Assembly (NCBI GenBank): GCA_903903765.1
Contig: CAIVAH010000296.1
Location: 1 to 15,652 of the forward strand
From: an uncultured Methylococcaceae bacterium
Lineage (GTDB): Bacteria; Pseudomonadota; Gammaproteobacteria; Methylococcales; Methylomonadaceae
DNA: 15,652 nt
Reading direction: 5' to 3'
This document shows positions 15,564 through 15,652 of this stretch, piece after piece (position 1 is the stretch's first letter; the number at the start of each line of letters is the position of its first letter). The notes below the pieces were generated by a model that was not told the origin of the DNA, made no database searches, and saw only the letters and a list, made by a program, of their open reading frames with translations. Made by a program: the position numbers and the translations under genes.

Positions 15564-15652
15564 TTCATTTTTGTAATAAATACTCACGCTTATCGTCACG
15601 TTTGGTAGGGTGCTGACTACACTGTGTAGTTGGTTATCAAGCGGGATAGGCG
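15564..15652 (+). ncRNA. Structured 5' leader RNA, probably the rpsB leader (runs off window)
   Basis: Three nested helices can be drawn. P1 pairs CGCTTATC (15587-15594) with GATAGGCG (15645-15652), 8 pairs with one G-U. P2 pairs CGTTTGGTA (15599-15607) with TATCAAGCG (15635-15643), 9 pairs with two G-U. P3 is the hairpin ACTACA (15616-15621) with TGTAGT (15625-15630) and a CTG loop. No start codon with a good Shine-Dalgarno occurs inside. The position, downstream of a promoter and opposite map, suggests the rpsB leader on which ribosomal protein S2 acts as autogenous repressor (established in E. coli; t44-type element). Identity with that element is inferred, not shown. Confidence 0.55.

Overview
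The window is a chromosomal segment of an AT-rich Gammaproteobacterium. The evidence is gene content: map-glnD on the minus strand, diverging from what looks like the promoter and structured leader of an rpsB-type gene, and orn/rsgA in a divergent neighbourhood with a Ste24-type M48 protease between them. A large RTX protein and a TlpA/ApbE cluster would suit an aquatic lineage such as Methylococcales, but that finer placement is inference. I see no CRISPR array, insertion sequence, tRNA or rRNA.

Layout from left to right. (1) Plus strand: the 3' end of a divergent MutS-family ATPase gene overlaps purT by 4 bases, followed by an exported lytic transglycosylase. (2) Minus strand: an M48 membrane protease and rsgA, overlapping by one base. 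(3) Plus strand: orn and, 2 bases later, an unusual fused CrcB-type fluoride channel. (4) Minus strand: a TlpA-like thioredoxin, a broken beta-barrel remnant (probably DUF3570) and an atypical ApbE flavin transferase; this looks like a decayed tlpA-DUF4266-DUF3570-apbE cluster. (5) An AT-rich spacer with two doubtful small ORFs. (6) Plus strand: a 685-residue cyclophilin-RTX fusion probably exported by a type I system encoded elsewhere, and a Sec-exported protein of unknown function. (7) A convergent AT-rich spacer with hairpins and a degenerate 42-bp periodicity. (8) Minus strand: map, glnD and a small exported TagO/VasI-like protein. (9) At the right edge, a rightward extended -10 promoter and an RNA leader with three nested helices.

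Most genes are housekeeping: purine synthesis (PurT), ribosome maturation (RsgA), RNA turnover (Orn), nitrogen sensing (GlnD), N-terminal Met removal (Map), fluoride resistance (CrcB) and wall turnover. The accessory part is roughly 5.8-12.0 kb. The most unusual items are the apparent 7-helix fused Fluc with a degenerate second half, the secreted cyclophilin-RTX fusion, the degraded DUF3570 locus with an ApbE lacking a usual metal-binding Asp, and the leader RNA at the right edge.
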